The notes beneath the pieces were generated by a model, which did no database searches, was not told where the DNA came from, and worked only from the letters and a program-made list of their open reading frames with translations. Below, in pieces: positions 7,706 through 15,356 of a stretch of 64,000 nt of DNA. Where the stretch lies: NCBI GenBank assembly GCA_963696625.1, contig CAVOKZ010000001.1, positions 1 to 64,000 of the forward strand, given 5' to 3'. Position 1 is the stretch's first letter; every line of letters starts with the position of its first letter. The stretch is from JAWVFN01 sp963696625. GTDB taxonomy: Bacteria > Actinomycetota > Thermoleophilia > Solirubrobacterales > 70-9. Both the position numbers and the translations under genes were made by a program.

Positions 7706-8244
7706 GCGGCCGGAATCAGCTCGCGCTCCTCGAGGTAGGCGATGATCTTCGCCGCCGACTCCTCGGGGGTCTCGTTCTCGGTGTCGAGCGTCAGCTCCGG
7801 ATCCAGCGGCGGCTCGTAGGGATCTGAGACGCCGGTGAACTCCTTGATCTCGCCCGAGAAGGCCTTCTCGTAGAGACCCTTCACGTCGCGCTCGGCGCAG
7901 ACCTCGACCGAGGCGCTCACATAGGCCTCGATGAAGCGGTCGCCCATCATCTCGCGGGCCTCGTCGCGGATCTCGCGGTAGGGCGAGATCGCGGCGGTGA
8001 TCACCGGGGTGCCGTTACGCGAGAGCAGGTCGGCAACGAAGGCGATGCGGCGGATGTTGGTGTCGCGATCCTCCTTGGAGAAGCCGAGCCCCTTGGAGAG
8101 GTTCTCGCGGATCACGTCGCCGTCGAGGATCTCGAGCTTCGAGCTGCGGGCCTTGAGCTCCTCCTCGAGCTTGTGCGAGATCGTCGTCTTGCCGGCTCCG
8201 GAGAGCCCGGTGAACCAGAGGGTGAAGCCTTGTTCGTCAGCCAT
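7660..8244 (-). CDS. cysC: Adenylylsulfate (APS) kinase
   Basis: This 194-residue protein phosphorylates APS at its 3'-OH to give PAPS. The P-loop GLSGAGKT is at residues 13-20. ILDGDVIRENLSKGLGFSKEDR follows near residue 38 and ISPYREIR near 85, all typical of CysC. It lies 25 bases downstream of ATP sulfurylase on the same strand, so the two act in sequence and are probably cotranscribed. The C-terminus is a little longer than usual and ends in a Gly/Ser-rich tail. Because the reductase nearby has APS-reductase cysteines, PAPS made here may serve sulfation reactions as well as assimilation. Confidence 0.93.
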   Translation of the reverse strand: MADEQGFTLWFTGLSGAGKTTISHKLEEELKARSSKLEILDGDVIRENLSKGLGFSKEDRDTNIRRIAFVADLLSRNGTPVITAAISPYREIRDEAREMMGDRFIEAYVSASVEVCAERDVKGLYEKAFSGEIKEFTGVSDPYEPPLDPELTLDTENETPEESAAKIIAYLEERELIPAAQAAGVGGNSGSPSS

Positions 8245-8269
8245 AAGTCCTTGGATTCCTTTGGGTCGT

Positions 8270-9367
8270 TTAGCGTGCGCTTGCGTCGGCCTCGTAGGCC
8301 TCGATCAAGATCTGGGCGACCTCGGGGCGCGAGAACTCCGGCGGCGGCTTCTCGCCGTTGCCGAGCATCTCGCGGACCTTGGTGCCGCTGAGAAAGACGT
8401 GGTCGTCGGAGCCGTGGGGGCAGGTCTTGCCCGAGGCCATGCCCTCGCACTTGTTGCACCAGAAGGTGTGCTCGAAGAACAGGGGCTGGATCCCGAGCTT
8501 GTCGATGTCGAGGTCCTCAAAGATCTTCTGGGCGTCGTAGGTGCCGTAGTAGTCGCCGACGCCCGCGTGGTCGCGGCCGACGATGAAGTGGGTGGCGCCG
8601 TAGTTGCGGCGAGCGATCGCGTGCAGGACCGCCTCGCGCGGGCCCGCGTAGTGCATCTTCGAGGGGAAGACGTTGAGGATCACGCGGTCGTTGGGGTAGT
8701 AGTCGTCCATCAGCACCTCGTAGCAGCGCATCCGCGTCTCGGCCGGGATGTCGCCCTCCTTGGTCTTGCCGATCAGCGGGTGGATCATCAGGCCGTCGCA
8801 GATCTCGAGCGCGGTCTTGGTCACGTGCTCGTGGGCGCGGTGGATCGGGTTGCGGGTCTGGAAGGCGACGATCCGCTTCCAGCCGCGCTCGGAGAAGGCC
8901 TTCTTCGACTCGGCGGGGCTGAGCTGGCGCTTTGTGAACGCCTCCTCGTGGTCGGGCAGCGCCTCGACCTCGATCGGCCCAGCGATGCAGCGCGCGCCCT
9001 CCTCGTGGATGGCGGCGACGCCTGGATGCTCTGAGTCCTTGGTCAGGTAGACCTGCTCGGCCTCCCGATCGAGGTCGCGCTCGAAGATCTCGGAGACGGT
9101 GATCGTGCCGAGCTTCTTGCCCTCGTCGGAGCTGAGCTCGACCACGTCGCCGACCTCGCACTCGAGGTCGGTCGGCAGCACGATCGGGATCGGCCAGTAC
9201 TCGCCGGCCGCGTCGCCGGTCGCGAGGGTCATGTTCTCGCAGACCGACTTCCAGTCCTCGGAGCCGAGGAAGCCGGTGAGGGGGGCGAAGCCGCCGTTGC
9301 CGATCATCTCGAAGTCGGCGGTGGAGCGCTCGGAAAGCTGGAGAGAGAGTTGGGTGGAGGTCGTCAT
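8270..9367 (-). CDS. sat: Sulfate adenylyltransferase (ATP sulfurylase), Sat type
   Basis: This 365-residue, single-chain ATP sulfurylase forms APS from sulfate and ATP. The active-site motif QTRNPIHRAHEH lies near residue 168, GRDHAGVG near 267, and a C-terminal metal-binding cluster is visible as CNKCEGMASGKTCPHG near 310. It is the homo-oligomeric Sat form and not the CysN/CysD pair. The ATG at 9367 has no other in-frame competitor close by. It precedes APS kinase in the same direction. A 118-base spacer with a complex palindrome separates it from the reductase gene upstream. Confidence 0.93.
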   Translation of the reverse strand: MTTSTQLSLQLSERSTADFEMIGNGGFAPLTGFLGSEDWKSVCENMTLATGDAAGEYWPIPIVLPTDLECEVGDVVELSSDEGKKLGTITVSEIFERDLDREAEQVYLTKDSEHPGVAAIHEEGARCIAGPIEVEALPDHEEAFTKRQLSPAESKKAFSERGWKRIVAFQTRNPIHRAHEHVTKTALEICDGLMIHPLIGKTKEGDIPAETRMRCYEVLMDDYYPNDRVILNVFPSKMHYAGPREAVLHAIARRNYGATHFIVGRDHAGVGDYYGTYDAQKIFEDLDIDKLGIQPLFFEHTFWCNKCEGMASGKTCPHGSDDHVFLSGTKVREMLGNGEKPPPEFSRPEVAQILIEAYEADASAR

Positions 9368-9424
9368 GGGTTGGAGAGAGTAGGGAAGTTGATCAAGTTG
9401 TGTAGAGCGGTCAAGAAATTAGGG

Positions 9425-9473
9425 CGCTAGTCGCTGGACGCTGGTCGCTGGGGTCAGCGACTAACGACTAGCG
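9425..9473. repeat. Interlocking inverted repeats in the cysH-sat spacer
   Basis: CGCTAGTCG (9425-9433) pairs with CGACTAGCG (9465-9473), while the overlapping TAGTCGCTG (9428-9436) can instead pair with CAGCGACTA (9455-9463). GGACGCT and AGCGTCC extend the symmetry. Two mutually exclusive folds are therefore possible in the spacer between two genes of the same strand. There is no T-run typical of an intrinsic terminator. Confidence 0.5.
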
Positions 9474-9485
9474 GCGAGCGTCCAA

Positions 9486-10208
9486 TCAGTGCAGCCCGCA
9501 CTCGGTCTTCGTGGTGCCGGCCCAGCGGCCGGCGCGCTCGTCACCGCCGGGGGTGACGGGAGCGGTGCAGTGGGTGCAGCCGATCGACGGGTAGTTCTGG
9601 TCGTGCAGGGGGTTGTAGGGGACGTCGTTCTCGTGGATGTGCTTCCACACGTCCTTCTCCGACCAGTCCGCGATCGGATTCAGCTTCCAGAGGCCGAAGC
9701 GCTTGTCCCAGGTGAACTTGGGCGCGCTCGCGCGCGTCTGCGACTCCTGCCGGCGGATGCCCGAGACCCAGCAGTCGACCGAGGCGAGCGCGGTCTTCAT
9801 CGGCTCGACCTTGCGGATCCCGCAGCAGGCGTCGGGGTCGCGGTTCCAGAGCTCGTCGCCGAACTGCGTCGCCTGTTCTTCGATCGAGATGTTGTGGTAG
9901 CGCTCGAAGCCGATGCCGTACTCCTCGGCGAAGCGGTCGCGGGTCGCGTAGGTCTCGTCGAAGAGCACGTCGGTGTCGAGGTAGAAGAAGCGCGTGCCCG
10001 GGTTGATCTTGAACGCCATGTCGATCAGCACCGAGTTGGTCTTCTGAAACGAGCAGGCGATGTAGAGCTTCGGGTGGAAGGTGTCGAGCGCCCAGCGAAG
10101 CGCCTCCTCGGCGGTGGCGTCTTCGAGATCGGTGGCTACGCCTTCGGGATCGAAGTCGACATCGGTCGGGGCGACGTGGGTCTCGGGGCCTGCGGCGAGC
10201 GGGTTCAT
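9486..10208 (-). CDS. cysH: Assimilatory APS/PAPS reductase (Fe-S type)
   Basis: The 240-residue protein reduces activated sulfate to sulfite using thioredoxin or a similar donor. CSFQKTNSVL near residue 50 and the phosphate-binding region fit the CysH/PAPS reductase fold. The cysteine pairs CCGIRKVEP (near 130) and CTHC (near 215) are the four ligands of the [4Fe-4S] cluster found in APS-type reductases, and KTECGLH at the end supplies the catalytic Cys. The start at 10208 makes an ATGA overlap with the end of the sulfite reductase gene, which indicates translational coupling; a GTG or ATG three codons earlier is possible. Use of APS over PAPS is predicted from the cysteine pattern. Confidence 0.92.
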   Translation of the reverse strand: MNPLAAGPETHVAPTDVDFDPEGVATDLEDATAEEALRWALDTFHPKLYIACSFQKTNSVLIDMAFKINPGTRFFYLDTDVLFDETYATRDRFAEEYGIGFERYHNISIEEQATQFGDELWNRDPDACCGIRKVEPMKTALASVDCWVSGIRRQESQTRASAPKFTWDKRFGLWKLNPIADWSEKDVWKHIHENDVPYNPLHDQNYPSIGCTHCTAPVTPGGDERAGRWAGTTKTECGLH

Positions 10209-12082
10209 ACGGCGCATTCCCCCTCCCCGCGCTCGACCTTGTAGGGGTCGGAGCGATTCCAGTCGATGAACATGCCCATCGTCTGCAGCGAGAAGTCGAC
10301 CGGCAGGGTCAGGTCGGAGACCTTCTCCTCGAAGCTGTCGGAGCCGATTCGCTCGGCGAACTCGTTGAAGGTCTCGCCGTCTGAGCGCTCGTCCTCGTAC
10401 ATCCGGACCCAGCGCTCGACCGCGTCGGGGACGCGCTTGGCGGGCAGCCGCGCCTTGAGGCGGTGGCCGTAGACGACCTCGCCGCCCTCGTAGTTGCCGC
10501 CGATGTGGGCGATGTAGGCCGGGACCGTCTTGTCGCCCACCTTGAGCGAGGCGCCGTAGAAGCCGATGTTTGCGATGTGGTGCTGGCTGCAGCCGTTCGG
10601 GCAGCCGCTCATCTTGATGTGCATCTGCTTGGTCAGCGGATCGGTGAGATTCATCTCGAACAGCCGCTGCTGGATCGCCTCGTTGAGGCCCATCGAGGCG
10701 GTGATCCCGAGCTTGCAGCTGTCGGTGCCCGGGCAGCTGACGACGTCGGTGATCTCGTCGGCGCCGACGCCCGAGAGGCCGAGCTCGTCGAGCGCCTTCC
10801 AGACCGAGTAGACCGACTCGTTGCGGACCCAGCGCAGGACGAAGTTCTGGTGCACCGTGGTGCGGGCATAGCCGCCGGTGAAGTCGCGCATGACCCGGGC
10901 GAGGCCCCGGAACTGCTCGGGCGTGAGGTCGCCGCGGGTGACCTTGACCTGGACGGCGGAGAAGCCCTCCTGGCGCTGGGCGGTGACGTTGCCCTCGCGG
11001 AAGGCCTCGAATTCGGGGGCGTCGCCCAAATTGGGAGGTCGGTTGCTGGGGTCGGTCTCGATCGGGCTAGGGGCGCCGGCCTCCTCGTCGTCGTCGAAGC
11101 GCAGGCGCTCGACGTCGTAGGAGCGCTCTTCGACCCAGTCGCCCTCGAGCTCGGCGTCGACCATCTTGCGGAACTCCTCGATGCCGACCTTGTCTACGAG
11201 GACCTTGATCCGGGCGCGGGCGCGGTTGACGCGCAGCCAGTCCTGGCGGTCGAAGATCCGCAGCGCCGCCTCGGTCCACTTCAGGTACTCGCCGTCGTCG
11301 GCGGTGACGAACTCGTTCAGGGTCGGCGCGACCCTAGGCATGATCGAGGTACCACCGCCCACCCTTATTTCAAAGCCTTTCACTCCGTTACGTACTCGGG
11401 GGATGAAGCCGACGTCGTGGATGCCGGTGATCGCGCGGTCGGCGTCGGAGACGCTGAACGCCGTCTTGATCTTGCGCGGCATCAGCTGCGTGGTCGGGTG
11501 GCGGACGAAGTAGCGGGCGTAGGCGGCGGCGTAGGGAGTCGGGTCGAAGATCTCGTCTTCGGCGATCCCGGCCCAGGGGTCGCCGGTCACGTTGCGGACG
11601 GTGTTGCCGCAGCCCTCGCGCGAGGAGAGCCCGACGGCGCTGATCTCGCGGATCAGCTCGGCCATCTCCCTGAGGGGGATGTGGTGGATCTGGATGTTCT
11701 GCCGGGTCGTGATGTGGCCCTTGTTGAGCGGAGCCCAGCGCTCGATGACCTCGGCGAGCTTGTCCATCTGCTCGGGGTTGACGCCGCCGAAGGGAAGCTT
11801 GATCCGGCACATCTGCACGTCGGGCTGGCGCTGGCCGTAGACGCCCTGCTTCAGCCGCGTGCCGATGTACTCGGCCTCGGGGGTCTCGCCGTTCAAGAAC
11901 TTGCCGGCGCGCGTGTCGAAGTCGTCGAACTCCTGCTCGATGATCGGGATCACGTGCCCGGGCACGTTGTCGTAGACCTCGGGGTTCTCGAGCGAGCCGA
12001 CGCGGCCCTTGCCGGGCTGCTCCTTGCCTACGTGCTCTTCGAGCCCGTGCTCGTTCTTGGTCGGTGCGCTTACCGGTTCCAC
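10205..12082 (-). CDS. Ferredoxin-type sulfite/nitrite reductase (siroheme)
   Basis: This protein of about 625 residues reduces sulfite to sulfide (or nitrite to ammonia) with siroheme and a [4Fe-4S] cluster. Two ferredoxin-like/half-domain repeats are visible, with TTRQNIQIHHI in the first and TVHQNFVLRWV in the second. The cluster ligands are in CPGTDSCKLG and GCPNGCSQHH near residue 470. Coupling to cysH by ATGA overlap makes sulfite the likely substrate. The start is uncertain: I favour the GTG at 12082, which lies close after a TATTAT -10-like element (12093-12098) and could be leaderless; a TTG at 12103 is also in frame. Confidence 0.9.
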   Translation of the reverse strand: MEPVSAPTKNEHGLEEHVGKEQPGKGRVGSLENPEVYDNVPGHVIPIIEQEFDDFDTRAGKFLNGETPEAEYIGTRLKQGVYGQRQPDVQMCRIKLPFGGVNPEQMDKLAEVIERWAPLNKGHITTRQNIQIHHIPLREMAELIREISAVGLSSREGCGNTVRNVTGDPWAGIAEDEIFDPTPYAAAYARYFVRHPTTQLMPRKIKTAFSVSDADRAITGIHDVGFIPRVRNGVKGFEIRVGGGTSIMPRVAPTLNEFVTADDGEYLKWTEAALRIFDRQDWLRVNRARARIKVLVDKVGIEEFRKMVDAELEGDWVEERSYDVERLRFDDDEEAGAPSPIETDPSNRPPNLGDAPEFEAFREGNVTAQRQEGFSAVQVKVTRGDLTPEQFRGLARVMRDFTGGYARTTVHQNFVLRWVRNESVYSVWKALDELGLSGVGADEITDVVSCPGTDSCKLGITASMGLNEAIQQRLFEMNLTDPLTKQMHIKMSGCPNGCSQHHIANIGFYGASLKVGDKTVPAYIAHIGGNYEGGEVVYGHRLKARLPAKRVPDAVERWVRMYEDERSDGETFNEFAERIGSDSFEEKVSDLTLPVDFSLQTMGMFIDWNRSDPYKVERGEGECAV

Positions 12083-12120
12083 AGGGCCAGAGATAATACA
12101 CAAATCCCGACCGGGTTAAG

Positions 12121-12130
12121 GGTAATTACC
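12121..12130. promoter_or_regulatory. Palindrome GGTAATTACC upstream of the sulfite reductase gene
   Basis: This perfect ten-base palindrome lies about 40 bases upstream of the favoured start, just above the -10-like TATTAT. An AATCCCGAC tract nearby (about 12104-12112) resembles one arm of the operator-like dyad at 6266. The spot is right for a repressor site of the cysH-sir operon; the protein that binds is unknown. Confidence 0.35.
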
Positions 12131-12180
12131 GATAGGGATACTCGACAAGGACCGCTGAGGGCCATTCATGACGAGCCGGG

Positions 12181-12218
12181 ACCGCCGCCCCCGGACGCGA
12201 AGCGGAGGAGGCGGCGGT
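12181..12218 (+). repeat. Conserved-loop hairpin B
   Basis: ACCGCCGCC and GGCGGCGGT arms of nine bases enclose the loop CCCGGACGCGAAGCGGAGGA. The copy at 48602 is almost identical and shares about 20 further bases on the left (starting GGGCCATTCATG). It lies between the rhodanese stop and the sulfite reductase start, in the orientation opposite to hairpins A and D relative to the flanking genes. It could act as a transcription terminator or be a REP-like element. Confidence 0.55.
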
Positions 12219-12223
12219 TGGTG

Positions 12224-12649
12224 CTAGTTGGAGGTTTCTTCAGGCGGGTCGACCTTGTCCACCGGAAAGCGGCCTTCGGACTCGAGGATCGCGGCCGCCT
12301 CGCCCGACTCGGCGACGTAGCCATCCTCGGGGTCGATCGGCAGGTCGGCCTGCTTCCAGGCGGTGATCCCGCCCTCCATCGCGACTGCGTCGAACCCACC
12401 GGAGCGCAGCGCCTCCGAGGCCATCCCCGAGCGGTTGCCGGTGCGGCAGTAGACGACGATCTTCTGGTCTTTGCCGAGGCGCTCGGCCTCCGCGGTCAGG
12501 TCGTTGAGCTCGATGTGGCGGGCGCCGGGGATGTGGCCGGAGTCCCACTCGTGGTCGGTGCGCACGTCGAGCAGCTCGATCTCGCCGGAGTCGAGCAACT
12601 CTTTGACCCGGCTCGGCGCCGGTTGGTCTGCCGCGTTCTCTTCAGTCAT
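12224..12649 (-). CDS. Rhodanese-like sulfurtransferase domain protein
   Basis: A 141-residue single-domain rhodanese starts at the ATG at 12649 (MTEENAADQ). VKELLDSGEIELLDVRTDHEWDSGHI and the active-site loop YCRTGNRS near residue 75 carry the persulfide-forming Cys. Such proteins pass sulfane sulfur to acceptors. It is two bases downstream of the dodecin gene and upstream of the sulfite reductase genes on the same strand, so it fits the sulfur block, perhaps in handling sulfide or cysteine-derived sulfur. The tail after residue 105 (GYVAESGEAAAIL) is extra to the core fold. Confidence 0.88.
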   Translation of the reverse strand: MTEENAADQPAPSRVKELLDSGEIELLDVRTDHEWDSGHIPGARHIELNDLTAEAERLGKDQKIVVYCRTGNRSGMASEALRSGGFDAVAMEGGITAWKQADLPIDPEDGYVAESGEAAAILESEGRFPVDKVDPPEETSN

Positions 12650-12651
12650 CG

Positions 12652-12861
12652 CTAGTCGATGTCGGTGCCCTCGACGAGGAAGGCGACCCGCACGTGGGCA
12701 CGCCACTCGTCGAGGTTGTCGCCGCGCAGCCCGGTCGAGACGACGTCCACGGCGCGGACGTTGCGCAACGAGCTCTGCGCCTGCTTGAGCGCCTGCTGGC
12801 AGGCGTCATCCGAGGACTTCTTCGAGCTGCCAACGAGTTCGATGATCTTGACTACCGCCAA
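12652..12861 (-). CDS. Dodecin (flavin-binding)
   Basis: Translation is predicted from a TTG at 12861, eight bases after AAGGAG, which gives 69 residues, the normal dodecin length. The sequence has the beta-alpha-beta-beta pattern of the family: VKIIELVGSSKKSSDDACQQ at the start, and DNLDEWRAHVRVAFLVE at the end with the conserved Trp that stacks on the flavin. Dodecamers store or buffer riboflavin, FMN or coenzyme A. It shares an operon with the rhodanese gene and lies upstream of flavin- and Fe-S-dependent sulfur enzymes, which may be no more than convenience. Confidence 0.88.
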   Translation of the reverse strand: MAVVKIIELVGSSKKSSDDACQQALKQAQSSLRNVRAVDVVSTGLRGDNLDEWRAHVRVAFLVEGTDID

Positions 12862-12896
12862 GGTCGCTGCTCCTTTCGGTTTGGTGTGAACTGAGC

Positions 12897-13631
12897 CTAG
12901 CTCTCCGCAGGCGCCCGGCACAGGGCCGCGATCGAGACCCCCGCCGGCAGCCGCACGCCGCGGCGGATCAGCGCGGCCTCGGCGCGCATCGGAAGCGCGA
13001 GCAGCCCGTTGAGCCGGCCGGTGCCGAGCTCCTCGTCGGCGCCCTCGCCGGGAAACAGCCGCTGCCCGAGGCGCACGGCGGCGATCGGCGGCAGCAGCAA
13101 CGAGTTGAAGTAGCTCAGCGCCTCCGGCTCCCAGCCCGACCCGGCGACCAGGCCCCGCAGGGCGCGCAAGGTGTAGCGGCGCCGGTGGTGGTGGCGATCG
13201 TCGTGGCGGCTCCAGAGCCAGCGGTACGCGGGCGTGGTGACGATCAGCACCGCCCCGGGAGCCGCGACGCGGCCCAGCTCGGCGAGCACGGCCTCGTCGT
13301 CGTCGACGTGCTCGATCACGTCGGCGAGCAGGATCAGATCAAACGATCCGGCTTCGAACGGGAGCCGCTCGAGCGGCGAGACGCGAACCTGGGCCAGGCC
13401 GCGTGCGTTGCAGTAGTCGACGGCGCGCTGGGAGGAGTCGACCCCCAGCGCGGGGCCGAGCCCGGCGAGGTCGGCGAGGTTGCGCCCGGTGCCGCAGCCG
13501 GCGTCGAGAATCCGCGGCTCCGGAGCCGGGCGGGCACGCTCGATCAGCGCCGAGATCACGGCGCGGCGGCCGCGAAACCACCAGTGGTGGTCCTCGGCCG
13601 AGTAGAGGCGGTCGTAGACCTCGTCCTCCAT
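12897..13631 (-). CDS. Class I SAM-dependent methyltransferase
   Basis: The 244-residue protein starts at the ATG at 13631 (MEDEVYDRLYSAEDHHWWFRGRR). Motif I ILDAGCGTGR is at residues 41-50, the acidic motif II region GVDSSQ near 65, and motif IV DLILLADVIEHVDDD near 105-118. DDRHHHRRRYTLRAL later in the chain is typical of the Methyltransf_11 group often found in polysaccharide clusters. It is divergent from the glycosyltransferase gene that begins within about 17 bases, so both promoters must overlap. The acceptor, a sugar or lipid-linked glycan, is not predictable. Confidence 0.8.
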   Translation of the reverse strand: MEDEVYDRLYSAEDHHWWFRGRRAVISALIERARPAPEPRILDAGCGTGRNLADLAGLGPALGVDSSQRAVDYCNARGLAQVRVSPLERLPFEAGSFDLILLADVIEHVDDDEAVLAELGRVAAPGAVLIVTTPAYRWLWSRHDDRHHHRRRYTLRALRGLVAGSGWEPEALSYFNSLLLPPIAAVRLGQRLFPGEGADEELGTGRLNGLLALPMRAEAALIRRGVRLPAGVSIAALCRAPAES

Positions 13632-13647
13632 CTCTACATTGTCGGCT

Positions 13648-14643
13648 GTGGAGACCACGGAGGCACGGGCGTTCATCTCGATCGCGGCTCCGGCCCGCGA
13701 TGAGATCGGCGCGATAGGAGAGCTGCACCGCCGGCTTGAGGCCGTGATGACACCGCTCGGGCTCGACTGGGAGCTGGTGGTCGCCGACGACGGCTCGACC
13801 GACGGAACCCGCGAGCACCTGCGCGAGCTGGCCGCCCGCGACCCGCGCGTTCGCGCCGTGTTCCTCAGCCGCAACTTCGGCCATACGCCGGCCTACATGG
13901 CGGCGCTCGAGCACAGCTCCGGAACCTGGACCGTGCTCATGGACTCCGACCTCCAGGACGAGCCCGAGGTGATCGCAGAGATGCTCGCCGCCGCCGAGCA
14001 AGGCGCCGACGTCGTCTACGCGGTCAAGGAGAAACGCCCCGAGGGGTGGCTGCTGCGAGCGGCGTTCGGCCTCTACTACCGGCTCGCGGGGCGGGTTTCC
14101 GACGTCGAGCAACCGCCCAACGCGGGCCCGTTCTGCATGATGAGCCGCCGAGCCGTCGCCGCGGTGCTCGAGATGCCCGAGCGCAGCCTCTTCTTTCCCG
14201 GCGTCCGCGCCTGGGTCGGCTTCCGCCAGGTCGGCATCCCGGTCCAGCGGCCCGAACGCGCCGGCGGGCGCTCGCGAATCAGCGCCCGGAGGCGAATCAG
14301 CGGCGCGCTCGACGGCATCTTCGCCTTCTCGACGGCGCCGCTGCGGTTTGCCGTCTGGCTCGGCTTCGCGATCGCGGCGATCGCCGGCCTGTCGGAGTTC
14401 TTCTTCCTCTACTTCCGGCTCTTCACCGACGTCCCGGTTCCGGGTCTGACGACGGTGATCACGCTGCTGCTCTTCCTCGGAGGGGTGCAGCTGCTGACCC
14501 TGGGAGTGATCGGGGAGTACCTCGGGCGGGTCTATGACGAGGTCAAGCGGCGCCCGCGCTATGTGGTCGAGGAGCGGCTCAACCTCGACGCCCCGGCGCA
14601 CGCCGAAGACACCGAGCAGAGCCTCGTGCCGCCGGCCCGATGA
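13648..14643 (+). CDS. Family 2 glycosyltransferase with two membrane helices (GtrB/DPM1-like)
   Basis: About 331 residues. The GT-A domain (residues ~10-230) has LVVADDGSTDGT, FLSRNFGHTPAYMAALEHS and the catalytic DSDLQDEPE. Two strongly hydrophobic helices at ~235-260 and ~272-295 follow, as in polyprenyl-phosphate glucose/mannose synthases (GtrB, DPM1-type, ArnC). It likely makes a polyprenyl-phosphate sugar used by GT-C membrane enzymes, of which three candidates occur in this window. The start is a GTG at 13648 or a TTG at 13639; neither has a clear ribosome-binding site. It overlaps the following methyltransferase by ATGA. Confidence 0.85.
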   Translation: METTEARAFISIAAPARDEIGAIGELHRRLEAVMTPLGLDWELVVADDGSTDGTREHLRELAARDPRVRAVFLSRNFGHTPAYMAALEHSSGTWTVLMDSDLQDEPEVIAEMLAAAEQGADVVYAVKEKRPEGWLLRAAFGLYYRLAGRVSDVEQPPNAGPFCMMSRRAVAAVLEMPERSLFFPGVRAWVGFRQVGIPVQRPERAGGRSRISARRRISGALDGIFAFSTAPLRFAVWLGFAIAAIAGLSEFFFLYFRLFTDVPVPGLTTVITLLLFLGGVQLLTLGVIGEYLGRVYDEVKRRPRYVVEERLNLDAPAHAEDTEQSLVPPAR

Positions 14644-15356
14644 CGAAGCGAGAGCCGATCTGGCCCAAGCGGTTGCCGGTGCTGAGCGACGAGCAGCAGC
14701 GAATCCGCGAGGACTTCTACCAGGTGTGGCTCGAGACCCTGCCTCGCAAGTACAAGCTGCTCGAGTGGTTCGACCACAGCTACCCGGCGCGCCGCCACCG
14801 CTCGGGCGAGCGCACCCTCGACATCGGCGCCGGGATCGGCACCCAGCTCGAGTGGGAGGACCTCGACGACCAGGAGTACGTGACCGTCGACGTCCGCGAG
14901 GACCTCGCAGCCCAGCTGCTCGAGCGCTTCCCGCAGGCGACGGCGGTCACCGCCGACGCCCAGGAGGGCCTGCCGTTCCCCGACGCCCACTTCGACCGGG
15001 TCAACGCGATCCACGTGCTCGAGCACATGCCGAACCTGCCGCCGGTGCTCGAGGAGATCCGCCGGGTGCTGAAGCCCGACGGCCGGCTCGTGGTCGTGAT
15101 TCCCTGCGAGCAGGGCAAGATGCACCTGCTGGCCCGCGCGGTCAGCGCCCGGCCGCTGTTCGAGAAGCGCTACGGCACCAGCTATGACTGGTTCGTGGCC
15201 ACCGAGCATTGCAACGTGCCCTGGGAGATAGAGCATGAGCTGCGGCGCAGGTTCCGAGTCGGCCGCCGCGCCTTCTTCCCCCTGCTCGTTCCCTCGGTCA
15301 ACCTCAACCTCGCGATCGGAATGACCTGCACCCCCGCGCCCGGCGATGGCGGCTGA
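14640..15356 (+). CDS. Class I SAM-dependent methyltransferase
   Basis: 238 residues. Motif I LDIGAGIGTQL is at residues 60-70, the acidic strand end YVTVDVRED near 80-88 and NAIHVLEHMPNLP near 122. The ATG lies in an ATGA overlap with the upstream glycosyltransferase, and the end overlaps the next methyltransferase by 11 bases, so the three genes are translated as a unit. The C-terminal FVATEHCNVPWEIEHELRRRF is unusual but seen in glycan-cluster methyltransferases. Substrate unknown. Confidence 0.8.
   Translation: MTKREPIWPKRLPVLSDEQQRIREDFYQVWLETLPRKYKLLEWFDHSYPARRHRSGERTLDIGAGIGTQLEWEDLDDQEYVTVDVREDLAAQLLERFPQATAVTADAQEGLPFPDAHFDRVNAIHVLEHMPNLPPVLEEIRRVLKPDGRLVVVIPCEQGKMHLLARAVSARPLFEKRYGTSYDWFVATEHCNVPWEIEHELRRRFRVGRRAFFPLLVPSVNLNLAIGMTCTPAPGDGG

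Noticed and set aside
9425..9473. Intrinsic terminator between cysH and sat
   Set aside because: Stems are strong but no T-run follows on either strand, and the genes look cotranscribed, so an attenuator or other structure is more likely.
12104..12223. Sulfur-responsive riboswitch upstream of the sulfite reductase
   Set aside because: The spacer has a palindrome and a hairpin with a family-conserved loop, but no S-box, SAH or other known motif could be recognised.
10463..12655. A 730-codon open frame on the plus strand
   Set aside because: It lies opposite the sulfite reductase, which has clear motifs, and its sequence is a repetitive antisense shadow rich in Asp, Val and Leu without domains.
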